A stretch of 36,824 bases of DNA. Origin: Pirellula staleyi DSM 6068 (GTDB lineage: Bacteria; Planctomycetota; Planctomycetia; Pirellulales; Pirellulaceae). The stretch lies in NCBI GenBank assembly GCA_945870455.1, contig CAMBSL010000028.1:1-36824 (forward strand), in the 5' to 3' direction. The notes under the pieces are model-generated. The model was not told the DNA's origin. It did no database searches and saw only the letters and a list, made by a program, of their open reading frames with translations. Shown in pieces: positions 9,888-20,100 of this stretch. Position numbers and translations under genes: made by a program. The number at the start of each line of letters is the position of its first letter. Position 1 is the first letter of the stretch.

Positions 9888-11135
9888 CTAGACTCGCAAG
9901 TAGATACCTTGCTTCTCAAGGTACCTAACGAAGATCCAAGTGATCCAAAAGAAAATCGCCAACCCAATCAAAGCGTACCATGCAGGCGAATCCTTGGGAA
10001 AGAACGGCTGAACCGCATCGCTCACCATACCGTGAAGTACGTATGCAACCAATGCGTTGGTCCCAAATGTCTTGAAGAAGGCCAATTGAAGTTCGAACAA
10101 GTCGCATGCAATAAAGAATATCAAGAACACAACTAGCGAAAAACCTGCCGAAAAGACCAGATAGGCGAGCGTTCCACTGCGTTGACTCATCATCCAGTAG
10201 TTCCACTTCCTCAATTCTTTGTCAGGTGGTTTGACAAAGGGGGGCTCTGCCAGCCAAGTTGACACGTTCGCATCGGAGAGTTTCGCCTTGATACGTTCCT
10301 GGGAAGGCCAAACCGGATCCGGTGCAAACTTCTGGTTTTTGAGGCTTTCGACAGATTGGGTTGGGACGTCGTACAGTCGAGTGCCACATGAGATGAAATA
10401 GCCGAAACCCATCAACATCAATGACGCAACGAGGACGCTTCGAAGCGCAGCGGACCCGAGCTGCAATTGACTTTTTGGCTGAACAAACACGTCGCACGCC
10501 AAAGTCCCCACGATCGCGGGAATCGACCAGGTCAAGAACCCAAAGGGTCCTCCGTCTATTCCATTGGGGGCCGTGTTGAGCCAAACGAAATTGAACCAAC
10601 AGGACAAGCCAACATGCCCCAATGCGGAGCCGCACATCCATAGGATTCGAATCGATGGTTTGCAATGAACCACGGGCAAGATCCACAACGAAGTGACGGC
10701 GATGTGCATTAGCGTTTGAAACCAATCTCGCTTAAGTGGTTCGTACAACACTTGCCAAATGCCCATTTCGACAAGCTTTTCCCATGTCGGAGCCCGTTGG
10801 CCAACGTTGTATACGACGAGAGAAACGAGCACTAATCCTAGGAGACGCCGAATCATTCTCAAGTAAGCTGCGGAACCTCCTTGGGACTGCATGCGTCTGC
10901 CAAAGGTGAGCCGCATAGCAAAACCGACCGCGAATAAAAACTGTGGCATAATCGTGTCTGCATAGCTACAGTAGTCATGCGTGTGTTTGAGAACTTGAGG
11001 GCAGACTTTGTAGCCCCCAAAGTAGTTCACAAGCAACATGCCGACCACGGTATACCCACGGAACTGGTCCAATGAGACAAGTCGATCCGCTTTCAAGGGC
11101 GTCGGACTTGCAGCGGTAGCATCTTGAACGATCAT
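9888..11135 (-). CDS. DUF5009 / heparan-alpha-glucosaminide N-acetyltransferase-like membrane protein
   Basis: 415 aa, ATG at 11135. The N-terminus SLDQFRGYTVVGMLLVNY is the signature of the HGSNAT/YeiB/DUF5009 acyltransferase group: an Arg-Gly in the first membrane helix followed by a small-residue helix. About ten hydrophobic segments follow, with a soluble loop at about residues 265-310 before the last helices. HTHDYCSYADTIMPQFLFAVG holds the conserved His/Asp region after helix 1. Relatives move acetyl groups across the membrane onto sugars; the acceptor here is unknown. The gene follows no close partner, but TATACT at 11188-11193 on the minus strand could be its -10 box. Downstream lies the divergently placed promoter of nothing else, only the gap before the cytochrome operon on the same strand. 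Confidence 0.85.
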   Translation of the reverse strand: MIVQDATAASPTPLKADRLVSLDQFRGYTVVGMLLVNYFGGYKVCPQVLKHTHDYCSYADTIMPQFLFAVGFAMRLTFGRRMQSQGGSAAYLRMIRRLLGLVLVSLVVYNVGQRAPTWEKLVEMGIWQVLYEPLKRDWFQTLMHIAVTSLWILPVVHCKPSIRILWMCGSALGHVGLSCWFNFVWLNTAPNGIDGGPFGFLTWSIPAIVGTLACDVFVQPKSQLQLGSAALRSVLVASLMLMGFGYFISCGTRLYDVPTQSVESLKNQKFAPDPVWPSQERIKAKLSDANVSTWLAEPPFVKPPDKELRKWNYWMMSQRSGTLAYLVFSAGFSLVVFLIFFIACDLFELQLAFFKTFGTNALVAYVLHGMVSDAVQPFFPKDSPAWYALIGLAIFFWITWIFVRYLEKQGIYLRV

Positions 11136-11675
11136 GAAATCGCGAAATGTCGAGGAAGTTTAAAATTCCATAAATGGAGGCAGGTGAAGTATAACACCTC
11201 TGATGGAACCATTGTGGTCCAGCTAACATGGTAAACATAGCCGAGCAGCGCTTCGCGGATAGGCTGTGAATTTTTGGATGGACCAATTTTTTGGCGGCAG
11301 TTTGGTAACCCGACGCGTAACGGCTTGTTGCTTTAATGGTAAGACAGCCTTCCTAGTCCGTAGAATTCCCCATCGAAGGACTTGGAAATCCGTCTTATCG
11401 CCCTTACCCAATAACGACATCACTAAAGCATCAAGCCGGTAAGCGAGGAGCCGACTGAAAACCCGACGCGTAAGCGAGGAGCCGACTGAAAACCCGACGC
11501 GTAAGTGAGGAGCCGACTGCAAACCCTCGCTCACCGGCTCGGCAGGAAGCCAATGCCACTTATCCTCGGTACGACATCGGCAATTCGGCCGACGACTTGA
11601 GCAATGATGTACGTGGCCAGTTCGGCGGCCCAAGCGTTCGAACGACGAGGACCGCCACCATTAGGTTTTTACCTC
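11136..11675. other. 540-bp gene-poor region
   Basis: No reading frame here looks coding. The right part holds the 31-bp tandem repeats described separately, and an additional AACCCGACGCGTAA core occurs near 11303-11316. Frames crossing the repeats encode Arg/Cys/Ser-rich nonsense. The left edge includes the probable promoter of the DUF5009 gene. Confidence 0.6.
11439..11531. repeat. Three tandem 31-bp repeats
   Basis: Two identical 31-bp copies (11439-11469 and 11470-11500) start GTAAGCGAGGAGCCGACTG and end CCCGACGC. A third, degenerate copy (11501-11531) begins GTAAGTGAGG and ends AAACCCTCGC. There are no spacers between units, so this is not a CRISPR array. The CCCGACGCGTAAGCGAGG core resembles a dispersed intergenic motif that I recall from planctomycete genomes. 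Confidence 0.9.
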
Positions 11676-12360
11676 CTACTTCGACTTCGACCGTGTCGCT
11701 GGAACGGCACTTGGCCCTTTCGGAGTCCACGGGTCGTTCGGATTGTTCGGAAATGGGCGTGAGATCGTCGGGCCCATCGACGGGTCGGTGCCGTCAGGAA
11801 ACGGCTCGGTCAACATGATCATTTCGGTGAAACTGGTGGCCACGATCGGCCCGGTCGGGGAGTCCTCTCGCAATGGAAGGACCCCCTCAATGTAGGCTCC
11901 CGCCAGCCCGTACCCTTTTTGCCCGGGATGGGTCGGCTCGTAGTAGAAAGTGCCTTGGGGCCTGCAGGAATTTCTTGCGCTCAATGTCCGTCATGGAGAA
12001 CAGCGACACCCAGATCGGTCGCCCGAGCTTTGCGTCCCAGCCGTACGAGGCCCAGCAGAAGAAGACCGAATAGGGTTTGCCGGTCTTGCGGTCCGTGAAG
12101 AAACCTGTGAAATAGTGCGTTTCCTGATACTCGGCGCCCTTGTACCAATCACCGCCGTGCATGACATTGTCACGCGGGAAACTATAGATTCTGCTGCCGG
12201 TTTCCGTTTCAAAGGCTGACGCATTGGCGTTGCTCTTCGCGGACGATTGAGCTTGTAAAGCATTGGTTTGAGCACCCGCTGCGACTGCGATGCTGGCTGC
12301 TAGCTCGGACTGGATGCCGAAGGCGCGGCGGTTTAAATCGGACGATTGCTCAGGATTCAT
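11676..12360 (-). pseudogene. Frameshifted, shortened AttH/CrtC lipocalin-like gene with Tat-like signal
   Basis: Two overlapping minus frames, 12360 to 11887 and 11984 to 11676, read as one protein if a single base is removed at the GGGG run 11957-11960; the join then reads KKFLQAQGTFYYEP. The restored product is about 227 aa. The N-terminus has NRRAFG followed by an Ala-rich segment, which resembles a twin-arginine signal. The body (FPRDNVMHGG, ETHYFTGFFTDRKTGKPYSV, then a Trp/Phe-rich strand and SMTDIERKKF) resembles the first domain of AttH/CrtC-type lipocalin-fold proteins. These usually run to about 350 aa, so the second domain appears missing and the gene is probably both frameshifted and truncated. 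GC content seems higher than in neighbouring genes. A sequencing error at the homopolymer could explain the frameshift but not the short C-terminus. Confidence 0.55.
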
Positions 12361-12606
12361 TTTTCTATCCGGTTGTTGTTAATACTGTGGCGATGGAAAA
12401 TAATGATTTTTCGTCTAAACAATGCGGGTGCAGCACCCATATTTCGACAAGGTCAAATTTTTGGATTGCGAAGTTAGCAATGCCGATTGATGCGACCAAG
12501 TCGAAAAAGTGCACAGTAAGGTCGTTTTTACGATTTTTTGGATGGAGAAACTCCGGATGTCGTTTTTCACTATTGGATGTGGTCAAGTACGTGTGGAGAA
12601 ACAGCT
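12361..12606. promoter_or_regulatory. Intergenic control region between lipocalin-like gene and AraC gene
   Basis: It holds a perfect 6-1-6 palindrome, GGGTGC/GCACCC at 12426-12438. It also holds an imperfect direct repeat: GTCGTTTTT plus TTGGATGG at 12521-12545, and GTCGTTTTT plus TTGGATGTGG at 12559-12582. The repeat ends 24 bp before the likely AraC start. Tandem direct repeats are the usual binding arrangement of AraC-family dimers, so this may be an autoregulatory site; that is inference. Confidence 0.4.
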
Positions 12607-13542
12607 TTGACACCCATTGTTGAATACACATATCATTCCGTCGAACAAGCGCAGGCGGCGTTCTCGAATGTTTGGAATGTGAAGTTCACACAACCCGAGG
12701 CCGGCGAGCTTGAAATACGTTTTCAATCAACGGCGGTCGGTCATTGCCTGGTTTATCAGAGTAGTTCCAATATTCCAATGATCAGTACGGGAGCGCGAAC
12801 GACCGATGTCGTGACTATTTCTCCGATCAGTGCCAAGAGCGAACTAGGTAAGTTTCGAGGACAACAGCTGAAAGCCGGTCAAGTCTTAGTCATGGACCCG
12901 GGCGGCGATGTGTTCCAACAAATCGCGGCGAACCATCAACAGACGGCAGTTTCGATTCCATTAGATCTGATGGATCGTATCGCTCGCGCTGAGTATGGTT
13001 TTGAAGAGGGCAGCCAATGGAAATGGCGAGTTGCCAACCCAACGCATCGGGAGTCGAATATCTTATCTCAGACGGTTGACTCAATCGTTTCCGGACAGGC
13101 CCATGACTTTATTGGACCCAATGCTGATATTCGTTTTGCAGAAATGATCTTTGCGACGGTCCGCGATCGATCTCAACCGAGTTCGGAACCGCAGAAGCAT
13201 CTCAATCGTCGGGTCATCGTTCGCAAAGCGGAAGAGTTCATTCGCGCGCATCTATGTGACCCACCTTCTATCCTGGAGCTTTGTGAGTTCACGGGCGCAG
13301 GGCGTCGAGCGCTGTTTTACGCATTCGATGAACTCATTGGAATGTCCCCCATCGCTTATTTGAAAGCGGCTCGACTCCAAGAAGCCCGTAGGAGAATCAT
13401 GGCAAGCGACCAACAGCACTGCGTTCAATTAGTGGCCAGCAATCTGAAATTTACTCATCTTGGCCAGTTTTCTATTGATTACGCAAGGCATTTTGGCGAA
13501 TCCCCGAGTCAGACCCGCAAGCGATTTCGTGCAGCCAGCTAA
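12607..13542 (+). CDS. AraC-family transcriptional regulator, EutR-like
   Basis: 311 aa from TTG 12607, chosen because GGAG lies 7 bases upstream. Longer versions from TTG 12538 or ATG 12577 have no ribosome site and would start with residues that look non-coding. The N-terminal part (about 1-190) is an effector-sensing domain without a recognisable cupin metal motif. The C-terminal part (about 200-308) is a double helix-turn-helix of the AraC type; RRALFYAFDELIGMSPIAYL and HLGQFSIDYARHFGESPSQT align well with EutR-like regulators. The effector is unknown, since no ethanolamine genes are nearby. Direct repeats upstream may be its own operator. The DUF2294 gene starts 43 bp downstream on the same strand and may be cotranscribed. 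Confidence 0.82.
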   Translation: MTPIVEYTYHSVEQAQAAFSNVWNVKFTQPEAGELEIRFQSTAVGHCLVYQSSSNIPMISTGARTTDVVTISPISAKSELGKFRGQQLKAGQVLVMDPGGDVFQQIAANHQQTAVSIPLDLMDRIARAEYGFEEGSQWKWRVANPTHRESNILSQTVDSIVSGQAHDFIGPNADIRFAEMIFATVRDRSQPSSEPQKHLNRRVIVRKAEEFIRAHLCDPPSILELCEFTGAGRRALFYAFDELIGMSPIAYLKAARLQEARRRIMASDQQHCVQLVASNLKFTHLGQFSIDYARHFGESPSQTRKRFRAAS

Positions 13543-13585
13543 GCAGCTTAAAAGAGTCTGAAAGCAGTCAAGGTACCATCGCCCC

Positions 13586-14020
13586 GTGACGCGGGATCCT
13601 CAAAAAAAATCAGGAATAAGAAAAATTATCGAACCGCCAAAAACCCAAGGTGAGATGGAAGCGTTGATTTGCCAATGCATCTCACGATTCGAACTTGAAT
13701 TCATGGGTCGCGGGCCCAAAGACATCCACGCGCATTTGATCGATGACCTGCTGGTTGTTCGACTCCAAGGCGTTTTGACCGCTGCAGAACAGCATTTGGT
13801 ACAAACGTTACCCGTGGACAAGGGCCGGGACCTGCTCAAACAGGTTCGGTCTCAGCTGATCGAGATCGCCCGTCCTAAACTAGAAGAGATCATTCGCGAT
13901 ATCACCGGCGTCAAGCCAGTCAGTTTGCACCACGACATTAGCACCGTAACCGGGGAAGAAATCGTTATCTTTACCCTGGCGGCCCCGCCAATCTGCCGCG
14001 AACCTAAAAAGAAGGTGTGA
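13586..14020 (+). CDS. DUF2294 domain protein
   Basis: 144 aa from GTG 13586; a start at ATG 13655 is also possible because GGTGAG precedes it closely. Residues about 24-130 form a DUF2294 domain: DLLVVRLQGVLTAAEQ, then KGRDLLKQVRSQ, then a GVKPVSLHHDISTVTGEEIVIF segment. The same domain is the C-terminal half of the receiver-fusion protein at 30560-31429, with closely matching segments such as VVRIRSVLTLAERQ and SMHHDISTITGEEVIVF. DUF2294 has no firmly assigned biochemical role. A weak terminator follows at 14047-14070. Confidence 0.8.
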   Translation: MTRDPQKKSGIRKIIEPPKTQGEMEALICQCISRFELEFMGRGPKDIHAHLIDDLLVVRLQGVLTAAEQHLVQTLPVDKGRDLLKQVRSQLIEIARPKLEEIIRDITGVKPVSLHHDISTVTGEEIVIFTLAAPPICREPKKKV

Positions 14021-14046
14021 GTCGCCGCGACGACAGTCGATTCCTT

Positions 14047-14070
14047 GGGGATTCGGCTGCTCCCTTTTTT
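14047..14070 (+). terminator. Weak intrinsic terminator after DUF2294 gene
   Basis: GGGGA at 14047-14051 pairs with TCCC(T) at 14061-14065, and the stem runs into six T. The stem is short, but the position and T tract suit termination of the plus-strand genes. Confidence 0.4.
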
Positions 14071-14099
14071 AGACACAACCGACAAAAGTCAAAGTAGTA

Positions 14100-14116
14100 G
14101 GCACATTCCATGTGCC
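14100..14116 (-). terminator. Hairpin after glucan synthase gene
   Basis: GGCACAT (14100-14106) and ATGTGCC (14110-14116) form a perfect 7-bp stem with a 3-base loop. It lies just beyond the stop of the 8.9-kb minus-strand gene, between convergent genes. The following T tract is weak. Confidence 0.4.
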
Positions 14117-14127
14117 GTCCACCTAGC

Positions 14128-17100
14128 TCAACTGCCTAATCCAATCTCGACTTGATGATTGGATCTGTCGTCTACCAAGCGAACGAAATGCTCTGCTTGC
14201 TCAATTCCATCGACCAACAGCGACTGAATCGTCGTACCTTGACCGTTGCATTTCACCGTAATGTGGTAAGTGGTCTCTCGATAACGATAGTGCATCTTGA
14301 ACGAGGGCCAAGCTCGCGGTGGCCTGGGATTAAATCGTAACTTGTCGACGTCCAGGTGCAGTCCCAGAAGCGATTCAATGATCAGCCGATACATCCAGCC
14401 CGCCGAGCCCGTATACCATGTCCAGCCGCCTCGGCCTACGTGCGGAGCGACTCCATAGACATCTGCTGCAACGACATAGGGCTCCGCTCGATACTTTCCA
14501 ATTCCAGCCGGTGTCGAACCATGATGAATTGGATTGATCATCGAGAACAGCTCCCAAGCTCGATCCGTGTCCCCCATCTCAGCGAATGCCATCGCGGTCC
14601 AGATGGCTCCATGCGTATATTGGCCGCCGTTCTCGCGAACTCCAGGTACATACCCCTTAACGTAACCCGGATTCAGAGTTGATTTGTCGAACGGAGGATC
14701 GAGCAACAGTATTAACTGCTCGTCGCTCTTCACAAGGCGTTTGTACAGACTTTCCATAGCGATCGTTGTCCTTTCTTGTGTGCCAGCCCCTGACAGCACG
14801 GACCAACTCTGCGAGATCGAGTCGATTTGGCATTCCATATTTTCAGAAGAGCCCAGCGGCGTCCCATCGTCGAAGTAAGCTCGTCGATACCATTTCCCAT
14901 CCCAAGCAGACTGTTCGATGTTTCCTCGCAATCGCCCCGCCTCTAACTCGAGTCGATCTGCTGTCCCGACATCGTCACGTTGTCGCGCTAGTGTTGCAAA
15001 CTGGTTCAAAACCTCATAGAGAAAGAACGCCAACCAAACGCTCTCCCCTTTTCCATTCTTTCCGACAAGATTCATGCCGTCATTCCAGTCACCGCATCCC
15101 ATCAGCGGCAACCCATGGCTTCCAAACTTCATCGATCGATCGATTGCTCGCAACGCGTGTTCATAGACCGAACCAATGTCGTCGGAGATCTGCGGCAGAT
15201 CGTAGTTCGCTTCTTCGTCGTCATGAAGTAGCCTCGATGCCAGATAGGGAATCGGCTCATCAAGCAGTCCGGTATCGCCTGTCATTTGGACATAGCGACA
15301 CAGTGACAGAGGAAGCCACAAAAGGTCATCCGAGAACTGTGTCCGCACGCCTCTACCAACCGGCGGGTGCCACCAGTGTTGGACATCCCCCTCCTGGAAC
15401 TGTCGCGACGCTGCTCGTTGAATCTGCTCACGGAACAAGCTCGGTTCGGCATGAATGAGCGCCATGGCATCTTGAAGCTGATCTCGAAAGCCGTATGCTC
15501 CGCCCGATTGATAGAACCCTGAACGAGCCCACATGCGGCAAGAAAGGGTTTGATAGATGAGCCATCCATTGGCCAAGAAATTGACCGAGGGATCTGGTGT
15601 TTCTATATGAACGGTACCCAGCGTTTGGCTCCAGTAGTGCCATACGTCCTCGAGGGCCTTGTAACTGCTCTCTGCTCCTCGCGTTTTGAGAATCCGTTTT
15701 CGAGCTTCCTCTTCGCTCTTGGCAGCTCCAAGCGTAAACATGACCGTCTTTTCTTGACCGTCTTCGATCGTCAGTTGCGTCTGAATCGCCGCGCAAGGGT
15801 CCAAGCCAGCTCCGACTCGATTCGAAAGCTTCGTACGCCGCATCGCCGTTGGACTGGTCAGGTTCCCATTTCGACCAAGAAACTCGGTTCGATCGCACGT
15901 TATCGTTCGATTGGATTCACTGCAATCGACGAAAGCGATGCGGTCCGCAAACTCGGGACTGTAAGGATTTCGGGCGAATATGGCGTTCGTGACTGGATCC
16001 ACGTCGGTCACAACATGCATTAACGACTTACTTCGAACTTCGCCCAGTACCCATTCCCAATATCCCGTTGCCGAAAGTTTTCGCTGCCTACCGGAACGAT
16101 TGGTGATCTTCAGTCGTGCGTACTTTATCGGTTCATCGATCGAGACATAGATGCACAATTCCGTTGTAATGCCATCCTCGGTGTAGTCGAACATGCTGTA
16201 GCCGAAGCCATGTCGAGAAACGTAAGTTCCAGCCCCGCGAGCTGGCGAGGGCGATGGTGACCAGAACCTACCCGTCTCTTCATCGCGCAGATAGATCGCT
16301 TCGCTAGCCGTATCCGAGACAGGGTCGTTGCTCCACGTCGTCAATCGAAACTCGTGGCTGTTTTCAGTCCACGTATAGGCGCTACCAGTCTCGGAGATGA
16401 CTGTGCCAATCTTTGCGTTGGCAATGACATTGACCCATGGTGCTGGTGTCACTTGCCCTGGCTTGAGAGTAATGACATACTCTCGTCCATCGCGACTAAA
16501 GCCGCCGATTCCATTGTCGAACTCAAGATCTGGCCTTTCAATTGCTCGTGCTGAATCGATTTCGAGTTGTGTCCTACTTGGCCTAAACCGAGGCACCGCC
16601 ATCTCGGGACGAACGCGGCGATTGACTTGATCGATCAGATTTCCAGCATCGTCTAAAAGCACGACGCGCGCTACTGTTTGAAGCAATGCACGATCCTCTT
16701 CCGACATAAGCTCACCGCGACGCACAAACACTCCACCGGGCCGATCAACCAGAGCGGCCTCAGGGCTTGCCGAAACAATGTTCAGAATGGACTCCTGCAA
16801 CGACTGACGATAGACCGAGTCATCTTCGTTCCAAATAACCAAGTCCACCGCGAGTCCTTTCATTCTCCAATAGGCGTGCGCCCGCACGGACTCGCGAACC
16901 AAATCAAGCTTTTCGGCGTCGCGGATTCGGACCAACACAATTGGCAAGTCGCCAGAAATCCCGTAACTCCAAAGCCCGGATTGACCGCGCCTGTTCTGAA
17001 TGAGCACACTTGGTTTGGCTCGCCGCATTCCAGATGCATAAATGACGGATCCCGCTAGACGACTATAAGTCAATGCCTCCGATTCCGACGCGTTGAGTTG

Positions 17101-20100
17101 CTGTAGCATGATGAGCCCCCGCGTCCAAGCCAGCTCAAAAACTCGATCCGCCAGGCTTGAGTCGAGGTACTTCTCGATCATTGCCTTTGCGATTGCACTA
17201 GATTCCCCCACTCCCGTGATGACATCGACAGTCACCGTCTCGTTGGGCTGGAGCAGAATGACTTTGCGGATGCTCACAATCGGATCGAGGGTCGCTCCAG
17301 AACTGTTCGAGAGTGGGCTTCGACTCTTCAGCGACTGAGGTGAAGCCGTTGTTTGGCCCCTGCCAAGGAATCGCATCCGGTCGGTCTCGTAAGACGTTTC
17401 TTCCACCTGCGTACCCGTGGCTGTCATCATATGGACCATCCAAGGGGGCTTTTCCTCTGCAGATCGAGGGCGACGTGTGCAAAGGATGGAGCTTTGTAGG
17501 GGTAACAATTCCGTTTGTACAAACAGATTGCTAAATGCGGGATGCGATTCGTCCTGTGGTTGCGGTGCTAAGACCACTTCGGCATAGCTGGTAATCTCGA
17601 TGCGACGAGCGCGCTCCGATCTGTTCGTGAGCTTGGTTCTCCGCACCTCTAAGTCATCCTCGGAAGCAACACTGATCATGGTATGCATCTCAATTTGCTC
17701 ATCAATGCGACGAAACTCAGCCCGCGCTTGGGTGAATATGGCTTCGTACTTCTTGGCAAGCGTCGTTGTTGGTTGCCAGGAGGTTGACCAAACTGTACCG
17801 CTCTCAAGGTCTCGGATGTAGCAAAAGTTGCCCCAACAATCGCGTGTTGGATCTTCACGCCAACGCGTGACCGATATCCCTCTCCATCGACTGTAACCAC
17901 CGCCTGCACTTGTGATGGCAACGTGGTACTGGCCATTAGACAATAAGTGAACCTCTGGGACGGCGGTTGTCGGATCCGACAGAACACGCATCGTTCCAGC
18001 CGCTTCGGCAACGGAGATGCGAGTCGCATTCGCCTCGTTCGCGTGCGGAAAGAGCGGCACCGTGTTCCTCGGAACTCGTTCTTGGAGCAACAGCTCACTC
18101 GATCGAAACGCGAGGTCCAAATTGAACCGCTGCTGCATCGGCTTGTCCAACAGAACATACGCAAAGGAGAGCAAACTCATGCTTGCATGATGTGCCATGT
18201 ACTGACGAATCGTAACGCTGCTGGTTCCAGGTGGTAGTCGAGAAGCAGTGTAGTCGATGGCTTCGTAGAAACCATATCCTCCGGCACGATCCTCGCGCGC
18301 AAGACGCTCAAGATTGCGACAGGCGAGGTTAGGGGATACCATCAAGGCTAAAGCGGACGCGTACGGTGCAATCACCAGATCGTCCGCAAGCCCCCGTTTC
18401 AAGCCAAGGCCGGGAACACCAAACGCACGATACTGGTAATTCAGATTGAGATCGAACGCATTGTAACCCGATTCGGAGACGCCCCAGGGAACTCCTCGCT
18501 GTCGACCGTATTCGATTTGCCTAGCAACCACGGCGCGATAAGTCTGGTCGAGCAAAGTGTAATCGTAAGTTGGCATTACCAGCAAGGGCATCAAGTATTC
18601 GAACATCGAGCCGCTCCAACTTAGAAGGGCTGGCTCTCCTTCGGTGCTCGTGAGCAATCGACCTAATGCAAACCAGTGCTCTTGCCTGAGTTGTCCTTGC
18701 GCGATGAGCACATAAGTTGCGAGCCGAGCTTCCGAAGCCAACAAGTCATAACAGCCAGAATCGACTTGGTTGTCGGTTATGTTGAAACCAATCGCGAATA
18801 GATCTCGCATCTTGCTTTCTAAGAAGCTGAAATCCATGTCGGCAAGTTCCCGACTTTCAACGCACAATCCTTCAAGCTCGCGAATACGAATGGCCGCATA
18901 CTTGGCTGACTCGGCCATGGCCGTTTGCAACGCGTCCAACCATAGCGCAAAGGTGCTATTTGAGCCCAAGGCGTTAGCCGCTCTTCTCAATCCGACACTG
19001 CCCGATTCATTCCATTCACTTGTTTCGGCTAGCGCCTCAGGCTCAATCTCAGGCTCAATCGATCCGGCCTTCATGGCATGCGATCGCAGGGAATCAATCA
19101 TTGGGAAAAGAGTCTCCGGTAGAGACGCGATACATCGAAGCGTTGGATTTGTACCCAACTGTTCAAGCTCGGATTGCAGTTCTTTGAAAAGATCTAGGCC
19201 GGCTTGGGTCTGCTCTCCCCGAGCTTGTTCATCTGGCATGGCTATTGTCGACCAAAGCCCCATCGATCTCAAATCGGCTAGTTGATCCTCGCAAGTTTGA
19301 GCGACGGCATTGCACCACCAACGGGATTCCGTATTCAGTGCCAGAGTCATGGCTAACTCGGACATTTCGTTTTTTATTCTGGACAAAACATCAAACGAGG
19401 ATCGAAGGTTAGCTCCATGATCGGCAATCGAATCCATTTGCATTTCGATTCGGCGGTAGCTTGCGCTTCCTACCAACCGAGTCGCTACGTCGCCGATACG
19501 GGGCGAGATTGTCGCCATTTCTTGAAGTAGTACACCTAGCGTATCGTGCAGTCCATCAAAAACGCGAGACGGAACGATAGAGGAATCGATCATTTGCTCG
19601 AAACCGGTTGCTAATATCCTTAAGTGGCCTGCAAGATTTCCGCTGTCTACAGTTGAAACGTAGCGAGGCAAAAGAGGTGCCAAAGTCTTGGTGTCGTACC
19701 AATTGAAGAAATGGCCGTGATGCCTTTCCAGCTTGGCGAGCGTACCAAACGTTTTATGCGTTCGATCCACAAGTCGAGTACCCGAACAATATCCGAAATC
19801 ATACGCCGCTAAATCCGCAAGGAGTGCCATGCCAATATTGGTGGGACTGGTTCGAGAAGCGATCACTTCCCTTGGGTTGACGTGCACATTATCCGGTGGC
19901 AACCAGTTGTCTTCGGCAGTGACAAACACTTCGAAATAACGCCATGTTCGCCGCGCCATTTTTCGAAGGAATTGACGCTGAGGATCGTTTAGTCGGACGA
20001 CTGGCAACGGAATAGGGCGGCTCAACCACCACGCGATAGCCGGTGATGCACCCCATGCGATCAAGAATGGACTCGCAATAGCAAGCGTCTGAGGATTTAC

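Noticed and set aside
11439..11531. Possible CRISPR array
   Set aside because: The 31-bp units are directly contiguous with no spacers, and no cas gene is present.
11223..11633. 136-codon minus-strand frame across the 31-bp repeats
   Set aside because: Arg/Cys/Ser-rich translation driven by the tandem repeats, no family resemblance, no ribosome site.
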